A stretch of 64,000 bases of DNA from Neolentinus lepideus HHB14362 ss-1. Its lineage: Eukaryota > Basidiomycota > Agaricomycetes > Gloeophyllales > Gloeophyllaceae. A program made the position numbers and the translations under genes. Below are positions 12,351-22,016 of the stretch, in pieces; within the stretch, counting starts at the first letter, position 1; every line of letters starts with the position of its first letter. The notes under the pieces were generated by a model, which was not told where the DNA came from, searched no databases, and saw nothing but the letters and a program-made list of their open reading frames with translations. The stretch lies in NCBI GenBank assembly GCA_001632425.1, contig KV425583.1, positions 131,781 through 195,780 on the forward strand. The letters are read 5' to 3'.

Positions 12351-13067
12351 TTTCTAGGATACGCACAAGGAAACCAGTCCTGTTAGCGTCAACGAACACA
12401 TCTAAGTCCTGCGCGACCCATCCATCGCCTCAGACTACGTCCCCTGCTCCCGGACAAAAACGAGCAGCATTGGGAGGTCGTCCAGAGTCGTCTGGAAAGA
12501 TCGCACAGCGAAGGAGCGGCGCATCTCACCTTGAGGAGGACGAGGCAAGTATCGGATGGGTTGTGTCGGTGGCTGTCGGGCTGCTCTGACCGAGAATTCA
12601 GACTCCGACCGGAGTCACCTTACTCGCGCCACAACTTGAAGTTCAAGTTGACTTCGTCTTGTTCTTCTCTTGTCAGGGGCGTTGTACTGGTAAGTGCTCG
12701 TTTCAAAAGCTGTATTTCGTTGTTTGAATGATGGGCCTGCGTGCCAATATTTATTGTCGATGATTTTCTGTGATTTCAAAACATATCCTGACCTCAGAAA
12801 TTTCCCGCTTTTCTGTCGTCTGTCGGCGCATCGTACTGACGTCTTTTGTCCTGCAGGTGTCTGGACTATCTTATCTGGGTATTTCTGGTGAATATTTATC
12901 AATGTTCTTCCTTTGTTCTACGAAGGATTATTTCCTTTTTTCTTCCGAGCGCTTACGCACGATGGAGACATTCTTTGTCTAACTGCTATATGATTTCCCA
13001 CCTTTACTGGCTCAGTCTTCGACCATATCCTTAGCGCTGAATGTCATTTGCAGGTCATACTGTCACA
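12351..13067. promoter_or_regulatory. Divergent upstream region of RPL28 and RPB11
   Basis: 717 bp separate the start codons of the two divergent genes. The RPB11 side is T-rich with pyrimidine tracts, and a CAG just before the RPB11 start (13051-13053) could be the acceptor of a 5' UTR intron. No specific factor site can be assigned from sequence alone. Confidence 0.5.
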
Positions 13068-13609
13068 ATGAACGCACCGAATCGGTCTGAGTTGTTCGTG
13101 CTAGAGGACGGCGAAAAGGCGTGCGTCAGTGACTATTTGTATCTCGCTCATCTCGAATCTTATTATACGACTTACTTTCAGCGTTGAAATTCTCGAGGAT
13201 ACCAAGATACCTAATGCTGCTACAATCAAAGTCGTGAAGCAGGACCATACTCTGGCGAATATGCTTCGGGCGCAAGTCCATTTGTCTCTTGCACAAAGGC
13301 TTATTCTGATGTCAATCTAGCCAATTGCTGGCTACTCCCTCCGTACTTTTCGCTGGCTATAAGGTCCCTCACCCCCTGCAGCCGTACTTCATCCTGAAAA
13401 TTCAGACAGACGGTACGATTACGCCAGCCGACGTGCTGTCGCAAGCGTGCAACCGGTTGATTGGTACATTATCTACACTGGAGGCGAAGTTCAAACGGGA
13501 GTTCTCCTTCAAGGACGTGGAGGGTGCTGTCGTTTCCGAAGATCCGTACGGCGTTCCATCCACTGGTGGCCCGACCTGGGCAGGCGGTCGCGACTACCTG
13601 GATTTCTAA
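13068..13609 (+). CDS. RPB11: RNA polymerase II subunit RPB11
   Basis: Three exons: 13068-13120, 13182-13271, 13321-13609, giving 143 residues. RPB11 dimerises with RPB3 to form the alpha-like platform of Pol II in the nucleus. The family signature is clear: LPNxxx-like start ELFVLEDGEKAVEI, then KVVKQDHTLANMLRAQL, VLFAGYKVPHPLQPYF, and KIQTDGTITP. The second intron (13272-13320, 49 nt) only works with a GC donor, GCAAGT, and a CTAG acceptor. The nearby GT four bases later gives a frameshift and an early stop. The C-terminus (after FKREFSFKDVEG) is about 25 residues longer than in yeast. Confidence 0.95.
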
Positions 13610-13818
13610 GCGCATCCGCGCTATCATTGATATGGTGCTTATTGTTGCATTATATTTTAATCACATATGTATATCTCTCTGTAGTTAATAGATGTTTCAT
13701 TGGATTTGAGTGAATGGTGTCGTAGAATTAGTATCAGATAACCAGTAGGTGAGCATTTTCGCATCTTCGCCCGATGCTTCCTTCACATTCCCTCCGTTTG
13801 GTCATGATCTCTACTTAC

Positions 13819-14019
13819 CACCAAGTACTGGGACCTCGCGTTCGTTTGACGCCGTCCTTTGTCTTCCTCGATGACTTCGATCCTTAATTCCTTGCCGACC
13901 GAGCCGCGGCTGCGCAGTGCCTTCGCACGGAGGTAGAAGGAGATGCGCTTATTATAGGGCACATAGGTCAGCATATTTCGAATGCACCGCCAGAGCTCCC
14001 ACCATTTGTTTCCTGGTTT
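13819..14019 (-). CDS. Candidate exon of an unrecognised gene
   Basis: A 201-bp minus-strand stretch is open in one frame for exactly 67 codons between a CTAG acceptor (14020-14023) and a strong GTAAGT donor (13818-13813). The translation is protein-like and basic (KWWELWRCIRNMLTYVPYNK, then KRISFYLRAKALRSRGSVG and a charged KELRIEVIEEDKGRR). Upstream frames (about 14060-14370, MEGPPRRLDLEPSLL) could contribute 5' exons but overlap the start of the RING ligase on the other strand. No family is recognised. It may be a convergent neighbour of RPB11 with a short last exon, or a gene remnant. Confidence 0.4.
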
Positions 14020-14333
14020 CTAGCACCCTATGGCGAGCATCGCTACCTGGTGTGAGTGTCGTCTTTGTGCTGAGCAGGGTAGCATGCTGGGATCGGATGT
14101 CTCACAGGAAAGGCGGAAGTCCGGTCTGTTATAGATGCGTGCAGGCGTGGGGTACCGAAGCTCCAGCGTGTGCTGCTCTGCGTTGCTTGTTCTCTCTCTC
14201 GAGTCGATAGGAGGAGCTGACTTGACACTGTCTAGATCATAGCCAATACGCTGCCTGGAACCGCACCCGGCGACTACAAGCAACGCCTTTCGTAGCCCGG
14301 CCAGAGACGACGGCTTCACGCACCGCAACAGCG

Positions 14334-16307
14334 ATGGCTCAAGGTCGAGTCGACGTGGCGGCCCTTCCATATCTTCAGACGAGCAATGGGGAAGAGAAGA
14401 AAAACTCGGACACACTGTTTGGCCCGAGTATCGGGATTGTGAGTAACGGACCTGGATGGACTGAGCAGATGAAGACGCATAGGGCAGCAGAGGATGAGCT
14501 CACGCCTGAGGTGATTAAGGGATGGATTGAGAAGAGCAAGCAGGTGAGGAGCAGTTCAGATAGGTAAGGATACAAAAATGTGATACTTCTGTTGCCAGAG
14601 CTCGCAGCCAACCACCACCCTGCAAGCTCTCGTAAACCTGAAACGCCCGACCATCCGCCTCACTCCATTCAAAGATGAGTCATCTGAGAACCCCAACGAC
14701 GACGACTCGGACCACCACCACGGTCTCGAGTTCGAGTATGACTGCGACTCCGCGAAATGTGGCATCTACGTATACGTCGTCGTTCCCTCGGATCATCCCC
14801 TCGCCACCGAGAGCTCCGAGGGCGGGTATTCACATGTCCTTATCTTCGAAACCGTTACGGAGGGCGGGTTCGCCAAGTTCCTTGTACACGATCATGGCGC
14901 ATCGCTCGAGCTTGGAAGGATTGAGAACGGCGGGGCTGAGCAGGAGCCTGCTCCAGAAGCGAGCACGGTCAGCGGCGCAGAGGTCTCCGCGACATTATCG
15001 TCGGATGTACAGGGACAGGGCCAGAGCGAGGCTACTGCTTTTCTGGCTGCTGAAGCTGATTCTGCGCAAGCAAGGTCTAGTGAGCGCAAGAAGCGATTCT
15101 CGACGTTCCCCTTCCGCAAGCGGCATGGCAATGAACACTCGATTGCAGGCCCTGCTCTCGCTGTCGTTGATGCACAGCCAGCTGCTCCGATTGTACCTGG
15201 CACCCCTGGCGCTGATCAGAGAGAGAACAAGGAATTCGCTCATTCGAGCGAAGATGGTGAGAACGAGGGTGTGAAAGTGGCTATCAAACTCGTCGCATTG
15301 GACGAGCAGGGAAAGGAACTGAAAGTGGCGAACGAACAAGTGACATATCTGCACATTGTGCGGTTCGGCCAACCGCCGGTAAAGGTGGAGGACACGACGC
15401 CAGAGGAAGACAAGAGACCGTGGGTGGTCAGAGTCGTCAAGCGAGAAGCCACGGTGAGTCTTTGTAATATAATGCGATTTTCCTTGTCTAATACTGCATA
15501 GATTGGCTCGCACGCATTTCACCTGCACGAGATCTACGGGTTGTCCTCGTACTCGTCGACGCCCTCGCAGCCACCGGCGCCCACCGCCTCTCCTACGACG
15601 CATACCTACCCGCCCGTCTCGAACCCTGCCACACATGAGGAGGAGCCATCGTCCGAGTGTCTTGTCTGCTTGTCGTCGCCTCGCGAAGTCGTCCTGCTAC
15701 CGTGCCGCCATCTGGTCGCGTGTAAGGAGTGTGCGATCAACATGATCGAGTTCGGTGCAGGTGGCACGATCGTGCACAGCGATCCTAATGACGCTGCGAC
15801 TGGTGGCAACGCTAACGGAGTGGGAGGAAGTGGGGATACGAATGGAGGAACTGGTGGGGAGAACGGAGGACCGGCAAATTCGGCCAGTGAGGCTGCTGCA
15901 ATGCAGCCTGCCCCTAGGAGGAAGCGAAAGGCCAAGGGCTGGTTCTGCCCTGTTTGCCGGCAACGTGAGTCGTATCTCTAGTCTTGATCGTTTTTGCCCT
16001 GACTCGTATGAAACATCTAGCATACACGTCGCTTCTCCGTATCACCACTACTCCTCCGTCTACTGCGAAGGACATGGAGAAGCGCGCATCCACATCTACT
16101 GACGGCACGGAGAGTCCAACTGAGAACATTCCCTCAGTACCCGCCGCGCTGGCGCCATCCACTGCTCCCGCTTCTCGGGGGCCTCTGGGGTCTATCACCA
16201 CTCCTGCATTCCTCCGAAATATGTCCTTCAGAGGGACTCCTACTCTGCCACCTGACTTGGAGCGAGGGCAGGGCCCGCAGGTGGTTGCCACCCCTCGTGT
16301 CATATAA
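14334..16307 (+). CDS. MGRN1/LUL-type RING E3 ubiquitin ligase
   Basis: Four exons (14334-14543, 14599-15453, 15502-15964, 16021-16307) give about 604 residues. Two hallmark regions of the mahogunin/LOG2 family are present. The first is the N-terminal substrate-binding block (LQALVNLKRPTIRLTPFKD, then HHGLEFEYDCDSAKCGIYVY). The second is an HEIYG motif just upstream of a C3HC4-type RING: CLVCLSSPREVVLLPCRH, LVACKECA, then after a Gly/Asn-rich insertion WFCPVCRQPYTSLLRI. The RING insertion between the fourth and last cysteine pairs is about 80 residues, much longer than in animals. The last intron splits the CRQP motif. The 5' end is the weak point: the reading frame stays open upstream to an acceptor near 14235, so an extra first exon is possible. 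Role inferred: ubiquitin transfer to membrane or endosomal proteins. Confidence 0.82.
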
Positions 16308-16820
16308 GCGGCAGTTGGGGCTTCAACGTTCGAGCTGCTTTTCTTGCATGGCGATTATTGTATTTTGATGCCGAGTCTGCTTTGTGCTTTGTGTATTCTT
16401 GCCCCACTCACAGTTCCTACCCCATCGTTTGGGGTAATGCTTGTGGATGTGTAGTTTTACTTGTCTTGTGTATTGGCTGGATGATATTGTGTATGCTATC
16501 TTATGGACATACTCTCTATTAGTACTTTAGGACCGAAAGCTTGGCTGACCCTGAGTTAGATCATGATTCGGCATACAACACTCATTACGTGTACCACATA
16601 TAGCATGGGAATAGGGTGACGTTCCTTGATATGCTCGAAGTTCATTTCATGTCCGCGACATTGCGCTCCTTTCGTTTTGCATTGTACAGTTAAAACTAGG
16701 CCGCATATGGCCCCTTCACGGTGTGCCGAGGCGCGGCCTATAGGTGGCCCATGCGAATTACTCATTGTGTTCTGCACTATCTTCCTCTCTGCAGTGACCT
16801 GCCAGCCATAATCCTGTAAA
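16308..16820. other. Intergenic, 3' UTR of the RING gene and promoter of the next gene
   Basis: About 500 bp, T-rich on the plus strand after the stop codon, consistent with a 3' UTR. No other feature recognised. Confidence 0.4.
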
Positions 16821-18117
16821 ATGACTGACTCGCAGCCTGTAGATGCTCCAATCTCGCCCCTGACGCCCACAGACGGTCGATCAGTATCAATGATGATGAT
16901 GGATCTGGAGAATGGAAGCGCCGTCGAACAACATGGATCCAGTGCAAAGAAAGCACATAGGCGCCTACCAAAAACTGCAGCCAAGGTCTTACATGGTACC
17001 GACATGCATTAATCTGTTGTTGATTAAGTCTATCTCACGACTAACGTGTTTCACTTCAGACTACTGGGCCAAACATCACGACTATCCCAGTCCGCAAGCC
17101 AAAAACGAGTTATTGCGGAAGATACACGCGATGGGGGAAGATTGGTATACCAGAGACAACCTTAGCCGCTGGTTTTATGGCAAAAAGGCTTTGAGCAAAA
17201 GGGTTCAGGATAACGTGAATGCTTCGACCAGTGCACCACCGATATCTCAAGTAAGTCCAAGTGGTGCAAGTGTCAGTGGCATTGGGAGTGGAAATACTGG
17301 TGGCAATATCCGTAAGTTCACTCTTATGCCGTGATGGATTCTCCGCGTCGCGATACTAAGATATCCTCTAGATTACACTCCGGAAATCATAGTCCGGTTG
17401 GAAGCCCTTTTATCTACCGATCCCAGGCCAACTCCCGAGCACATCAAACAATGGAGCATTGCATTGGGCATTGACCCCGAGGCCATCGATGTCTACATCC
17501 AGATCAAACATATATCATTTGCACCTCTTCATGACCCCCAGGTGGACCGCAAACCCACGCTGGATGAGCTCCATGCATCGGAAAGCCAGGCCGCTCACCT
17601 TCCCACGCCCTCTCACTCCATCTCCCCGGAACCTGTTCATAGACGGACAATACCCATCACGCCAGGGCGTCAAGTAGACCCGCATGCATTCCTCCTCGCA
17701 GCTGAAAAAGCTTTACCACGGGAGCAACTGCGTGACATCGTGGACGCGCTGGTGGAGGCCGGAGTCGTAGCGAGAGAGAATGTGGCACATCTTGGGAGGA
17801 GTGCATATGTTCAGCATCCGAGCTCGGGACCCGAGATCGTCGATGCTGACATGCAGCCAGTGGATGTCATACCCCTCGGTCACACTAGATCCTATCAGCA
17901 TGCTGTCACAGCAGAAGACATGCAACCTCAAAGGCCTCCATCGCACCTCTTATACGAGATCCTGCGAGGGTTCTTCCGATCCGATGCACCACCCTTGCTG
18001 CCGGAAGCAGTACCGCGGTCGACGACGGGCTTCCTACAAGCATTCGCAGCATACGATACCGAGCTGGATGACCTCCTGCAAGCAATGCACTCTTCCGAAC
18101 ACTCATTCGCAACATAA
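16821..18117 (+). CDS. Protein with two homeodomain-like segments
   Basis: Three exons (16821-16995, 17060-17311, 17372-18117), 390 residues. Residues about 47-103 read as a homeodomain: RRLPKTAAKVLHDYWAKHHD, YPSPQAKNELLRKIHAMG, then a recognition-helix-like LSRWFYGKKAL, with WF at 96-97 at the place of the canonical WFxN. A second, weaker segment follows the second intron (YTPEIIVRLEALLSTDPRP, then HIKQWSIALGIDPEAIDVYI and IKH) with the same three-helix spacing. The C-terminal half is Pro/Ser-rich with a helical block (FLLAAEKALPREQLRDIVDA). It is probably a nuclear DNA-binding regulator. It is not an A mating-type HD1/HD2 gene by context: no divergent HD partner and no mitochondrial intermediate peptidase gene is nearby. 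Confidence 0.7.
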
Positions 18118-18419
18118 ATTCCTCACACCAAACTCAGACACTTGCAGGCAATCATCCATCACATGCCAAGGTTTCATGAATACCCATTATGATGTACGAT
18201 ACCACATCAATAGCTATACAGCTCTGTCATCACTTGCCACTTGCTTTCCATATGCCACTGCAGATCATGAACAGCATGTATTAGTGTAATGTTACCTTGC
18301 GATGAGCAGGATCATGTCAGAATGAAATTCATCTTTCTGCAGCTATTTGTCTTTATTTTTGAGGCTTTCTCTTTTGGTAAGTCACACTACAGTGTCGCTT
18401 TCAAAGTCCCTAAGCAATA

Positions 18420-18910
18420 TTAGTATTGTATGTCCATGACAATACATAGATACAATGAGTGTCCTCCAATCACCAACCAACCACGCTAGTCTTCCGCAAG
18501 ACAATGTCAGCAGAGTCGCAAGATATTTGTTCTGCGTGGATACGCAGGCATTTCTGGAGTGATATAGGTGCTACAATGTAATTCAATAAGACAATGTTCA
18601 CTTCTACGACTTCATTCTATGCTCGCTGCTGCCTGCATACCTCCGTCTTTCATCACATCCTCTACTGTTTATTTTCCGACAACAAATCCCAAACGTTCCT
18701 CCCACTCAACCTCTCCAAATCCTCCTTCCTATCCAGGCTCATCGCAACCAACCGCCTCTTATGCACATCCGGCAACCCCTCACATCGATCCACATTGAAC
18801 CCAAGCACACGGCACCACAGATACTGCAGTTCAAATCAAATCAGCAAACCAACCCACACGTACCTGCCACATCACCGCATTCCGCACCGTGAACAGCTCC
18901 TCCCTCGGGC
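18420..18910 (-). pseudogene. 3' fragment of trehalose phosphorylase, duplicated
   Basis: This stretch is a direct-repeat copy of about 21790-22290, the last two exon ends and 3' flank of the phosphorylase gene at 22017-25569. Minus-strand coding includes EELFTVRNAVMWQ, a GTACGT donor, and a final exon starting YLWCRVLGFN. Identity starts to fail exactly at a GGGCCC sequence (about 18905-18910), where sequence of repeat-family copy B begins. The fragment cannot encode an enzyme. It is informative because it keeps a CAG (Gln) codon where the longer copy has TAG. Confidence 0.85.
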
Positions 18911-19660
18911 CCTATTCCCGGAGAAGCAAGAAGCAGGTGATGGGGAGCCAGCTCCAGGGATAGCCTGCCAATTCTCGAGTCATATCGCATCGGCATGCAC
19001 AAGAGCACAGACCATCTTGTCTTTATATTAGGGCATAATTCGATGTAGGCTTCAGCGTTTTGGAGTCGACGCTGCGGGTCCAGTTCTCAGCGCGCTTGTT
19101 GAGTAGTGGACATCCTTGGACTCTCCATTCAAGGCCTGTTCCGGATGATTGTCAGGGTGTCTTGTTGGCGCTACTTCGACGGCTTGGAATACGACGCAGA
19201 CTGTTTGGCCTTGACCTGGGTCAGACTTCGGTGACTTGGCCGAGCCACGACGAAGGACGGGACAAAAGGAGGGTCACACCAAGACGCCATCGCCGAAGAG
19301 ATACTGAAGCTTGAGACGTCGGCGTGATCGCAAGGTCCGCTGTCCTAGCGCCGGCCAAAGACATAGGATTCAGTGACCGGGCGAGAGACTAGGAGCATCA
19401 TCCATCAGGAGCGAAGACGGGAGTCGGATGCATTTTCATCCTTCGGTGGATGGGACACGAGTGGGATGGACTCAAAACCGGTAGCGACATCTGGAACTAG
19501 AGATGCTTCAGCCGTGACCATAGGAGCTCGACCAGACTATCCTAGTACAGTATAGCTCATTTTGGTGTAATGGTTCTGTCGACGAGACTAGTAGTGACAT
19601 GCGCTCACCTATCATGATTCAAGACAGGCAAGGTGAATGTGTCGTGTTGCAAGGAGCAAA
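18911..19660 (-). pseudogene. Decayed repeat-family copy B1
   Basis: Collinear with 8312-9030 of copy A but strongly degraded. Shared landmarks are a stretch starting ATTCCCGGAGAA, a block around 19010-19100 matching copy A 8450-8560 (GGGTCCAGTT, CAGCGCGCTTG) and a later CTCACCT donor region. Frames are interrupted many times. The block begins abruptly at the junction with the phosphorylase fragment, so the 3' part of the family gene is missing here. Confidence 0.65.
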
Positions 19661-21372
19661 ATCTGTCGCCCCCCTCAGCTCCGGGGTGATTAGGGGTGAG
19701 TCAGTAAGAAGATTAGGGCCTACCGTCGCACCGTGTCAAGATCCCAACACGCTACTCCTTGCCGTCTAGTCTGTCTGGCTGCCTGTCATCGGTGTTGTCG
19801 CCACGCTAGGAGTGCTGTCAGCCGCCAAATACTTCGGCCAAGTGCTAGAGGTGCCCGTGAGAGGGACGGAATGTCATTGCTCGTCTGCGGCAGGATTGTA
19901 CTAAACGAACCGGTGATGGACAAGAAGCAGATGACGGGAGCCAGCATCACTTCTCCTTTCCACAGTCCTATCGCATCGGCGTCCACGAGCATAGACCATC
20001 TTGTCTTTATATCAGGGCATAACTCGATGTAGGCTTCAGCGTTTTGGAGTCCAGTTCTCACTTCTCAGCACGCTTGCTGACCTTGCCCCGGACCATTGCG
20101 AGAGTCAACCTGTCCCGAATAGTCGTCTAGTGCTCTTTCGACGTTGGCCTTGACGCGGGCCACAAAGAAGGGCGGGACGAAAGGAGGGTCGTGACATGAC
20201 GACAAAGGGATACCGGAGCGTCGACATGGGACTCAGTTCCCGGACGAGAGTAGAGAGCGAACACGGGAGTCAGGGCGCGGGGGATGGGACGACTAGTGGG
20301 GGGAGCGACATCCGGAAGCAGACTATTTGCGCACGGATGAGCACACCAGACATCATGGGGACGGCGGGCGAGGGAGGTTGGCCGCTCAGCGCTCAGAACA
20401 TTGCGATGTCTTTTTTGACCTTCGCGATATCTGTCTATCCGGGTCATCAACCACGTGATGTCGAGGGAACCTAGACACAAGATCTGCAACGGCAGGGTCG
20501 CTACATCGAACAAATCACCGGAACGACATCTGCCTTTCTCTTTCGCCTGTGGATCGTCTCCTCCTGACTAGACCGTTGTGAAATGCGGAAGAATCGTCCA
20601 AACATCCACGCAGCCTCACCTCTTCCCCGGTATGATTTGTGATTGTCCTCAGCCACTCTGTCGCACCGACGATCATGCACAAGAAGCCGGCGCCTCTAGA
20701 GCAAAAGTTCGAAATGTGCAAAATAGCGAGTTGTCCGAGCGGCGAGCCAGTCTTTCCGTGGCAGGAAGCGCACCTTGAACGGGCCGCAGTCGTCTTCGAG
20801 GAGTGGGGGATGAAGAGCGTAACCTGTCAGAGGAGGCTGGAGATGGTGGAACGGAATCGTGGCGTAGGACATTATACCAGTAGCAGAAGACATCACGCTC
20901 ACAATGCTCGTAAACGTCGCGCAATGAAATGAAAAAAGGGAGACATGCCGCCGAGCTTGGGGGGTGAAAGGGTCTTCGTACGCAGTTTCGGGAAAGGGAG
21001 GGCGAGCGGTCCAGAGTGGTAGAAGCAACGGTATGATCGGAATAGGACACAGCGCCACAACCCGAGTCTCCCAGCAGCTATGTGTAGAGACAGACCATCA
21101 GTCCAGAACGTACGTGATAGCGGTAAAGCTTGAGACACTTGGATCCTTGGTTCACAAGTCTAAGGCTAGACGGGTAGGGAAACGATTTGGTCGACAGTTT
21201 CCCTGTCTTTCTAGCGTTGACTATACAGACAGAGGCTTGCATTGTTGGAACCGCACAGAGCGAAAGGTGTGATCTTGTGCAGTGTAGAGCCATCCCTCCC
21301 TCTAGAAATGTGTTCATAGCATCGTTGACTGTCCTAATAAACGCGTTAGTGTGGACAAACCATAAAGAGATA
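19661..21372 (-). pseudogene. Decayed repeat-family copy B2
   Basis: A second copy in the same orientation as B1. About 19970-20100 repeats the same landmark block as B1 (TAGGCTTCAGCGTTTTGGAG occurs in both), and 20460-21060 matches the 5' half of copy A. The minus-strand segment around 20850-20930 translates as GIMSYATIPFHHLQPPL, matching copy A in frame, but stops and shifts elsewhere rule out a full product. The 5' end (21078-21372) matches copy C at 25750-25950 plus 26540-26670 in inverted orientation. Confidence 0.65.
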
Positions 21373-21790
21373 CTGTACCATTTCGATCAATTCGCCGCCG
21401 GCCATGACGCGTGACAACCGGAATCAGTTCGCCAGCCTGCCGCCCCGCAGGATGACGCGTGACAGGCTCCCAACTTCGCCAGTACTGTCCGAAGTCGGAA
21501 ATTTCCGTATAGACGTTCAATCCCAATTTAATCCATTTTAAACCTTCTTTCTGCTGGTAATCCATTATAATGGTGTTCGGAAATTTCCGACATTGACATT
21601 TCATTTCGCCACCTAGCTACATGACGCGTGACAATACCTAAATTTCGTCACGCCAGAGGAACGCGTGACGCGTGACACGGCGAATTGATCGAAATGGTAC
21701 AGTATCTTGTGAGTCGCTGGAATTATCATGCCGGCGGTACGTCCGGTGGCAGTGCAGCAATCCAGATCATATGCGTCACGTAAGATGAAT
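21078..21790 (+). repeat. Left arm of a large imperfect inverted repeat
   Basis: Reverse complement of 25690-25958 plus 26540-26670. The arms are the 5' ends of family copies B2 and C, which face outward from the broken phosphorylase gene. Each arm carries a different insertion (21373-21702 here, 25959-26539 in the other arm); with these removed the arms align almost continuously. Confidence 0.75.
21373..21702. mobile_element. MITE-like inverted-repeat element with TA target duplication
   Basis: A 330-bp element with perfect terminal inverted repeats of at least 24 bp (CTGTACCATTTCGATCAATT at the left end and its complement at the right), flanked by TA at 21371-21372 and 21703-21704. The inverted copy C has the uninterrupted sequence with a single TA at this point, so this is an insertion made after duplication. 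TA duplication is typical of the Tc1/mariner superfamily. There is no room for a transposase. Inside, the sequence ACGCGTGAC occurs at least five times near the ends and in one place in immediate tandem. Confidence 0.8.
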
Positions 21791-22016
21791 CTTCGTAGCA
21801 ACATTGTATGTCCACAACAATAATTATTCTCATGAGTGTCCTCCAATCACCGACTGCCCATGCTAGTCTTCCATAAGACAATGTCGGTGGAGTCGCAAGG
21901 TATCCGTCCTGCGCTGATACGCAGACATTTCTCGAGTAATATAACAATGCAATTCAGTCATACAATATTCACTTCTACGGCTTCATTCTATGCTCGCTGC
22001 ATACCTCCAACTTTCA

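Noticed and set aside
16821..18117. A mating-type (HD1/HD2) locus
   Set aside because: Only one homeodomain-like gene is present, with no divergent partner and no mitochondrial intermediate peptidase or beta-flanking gene beside it.
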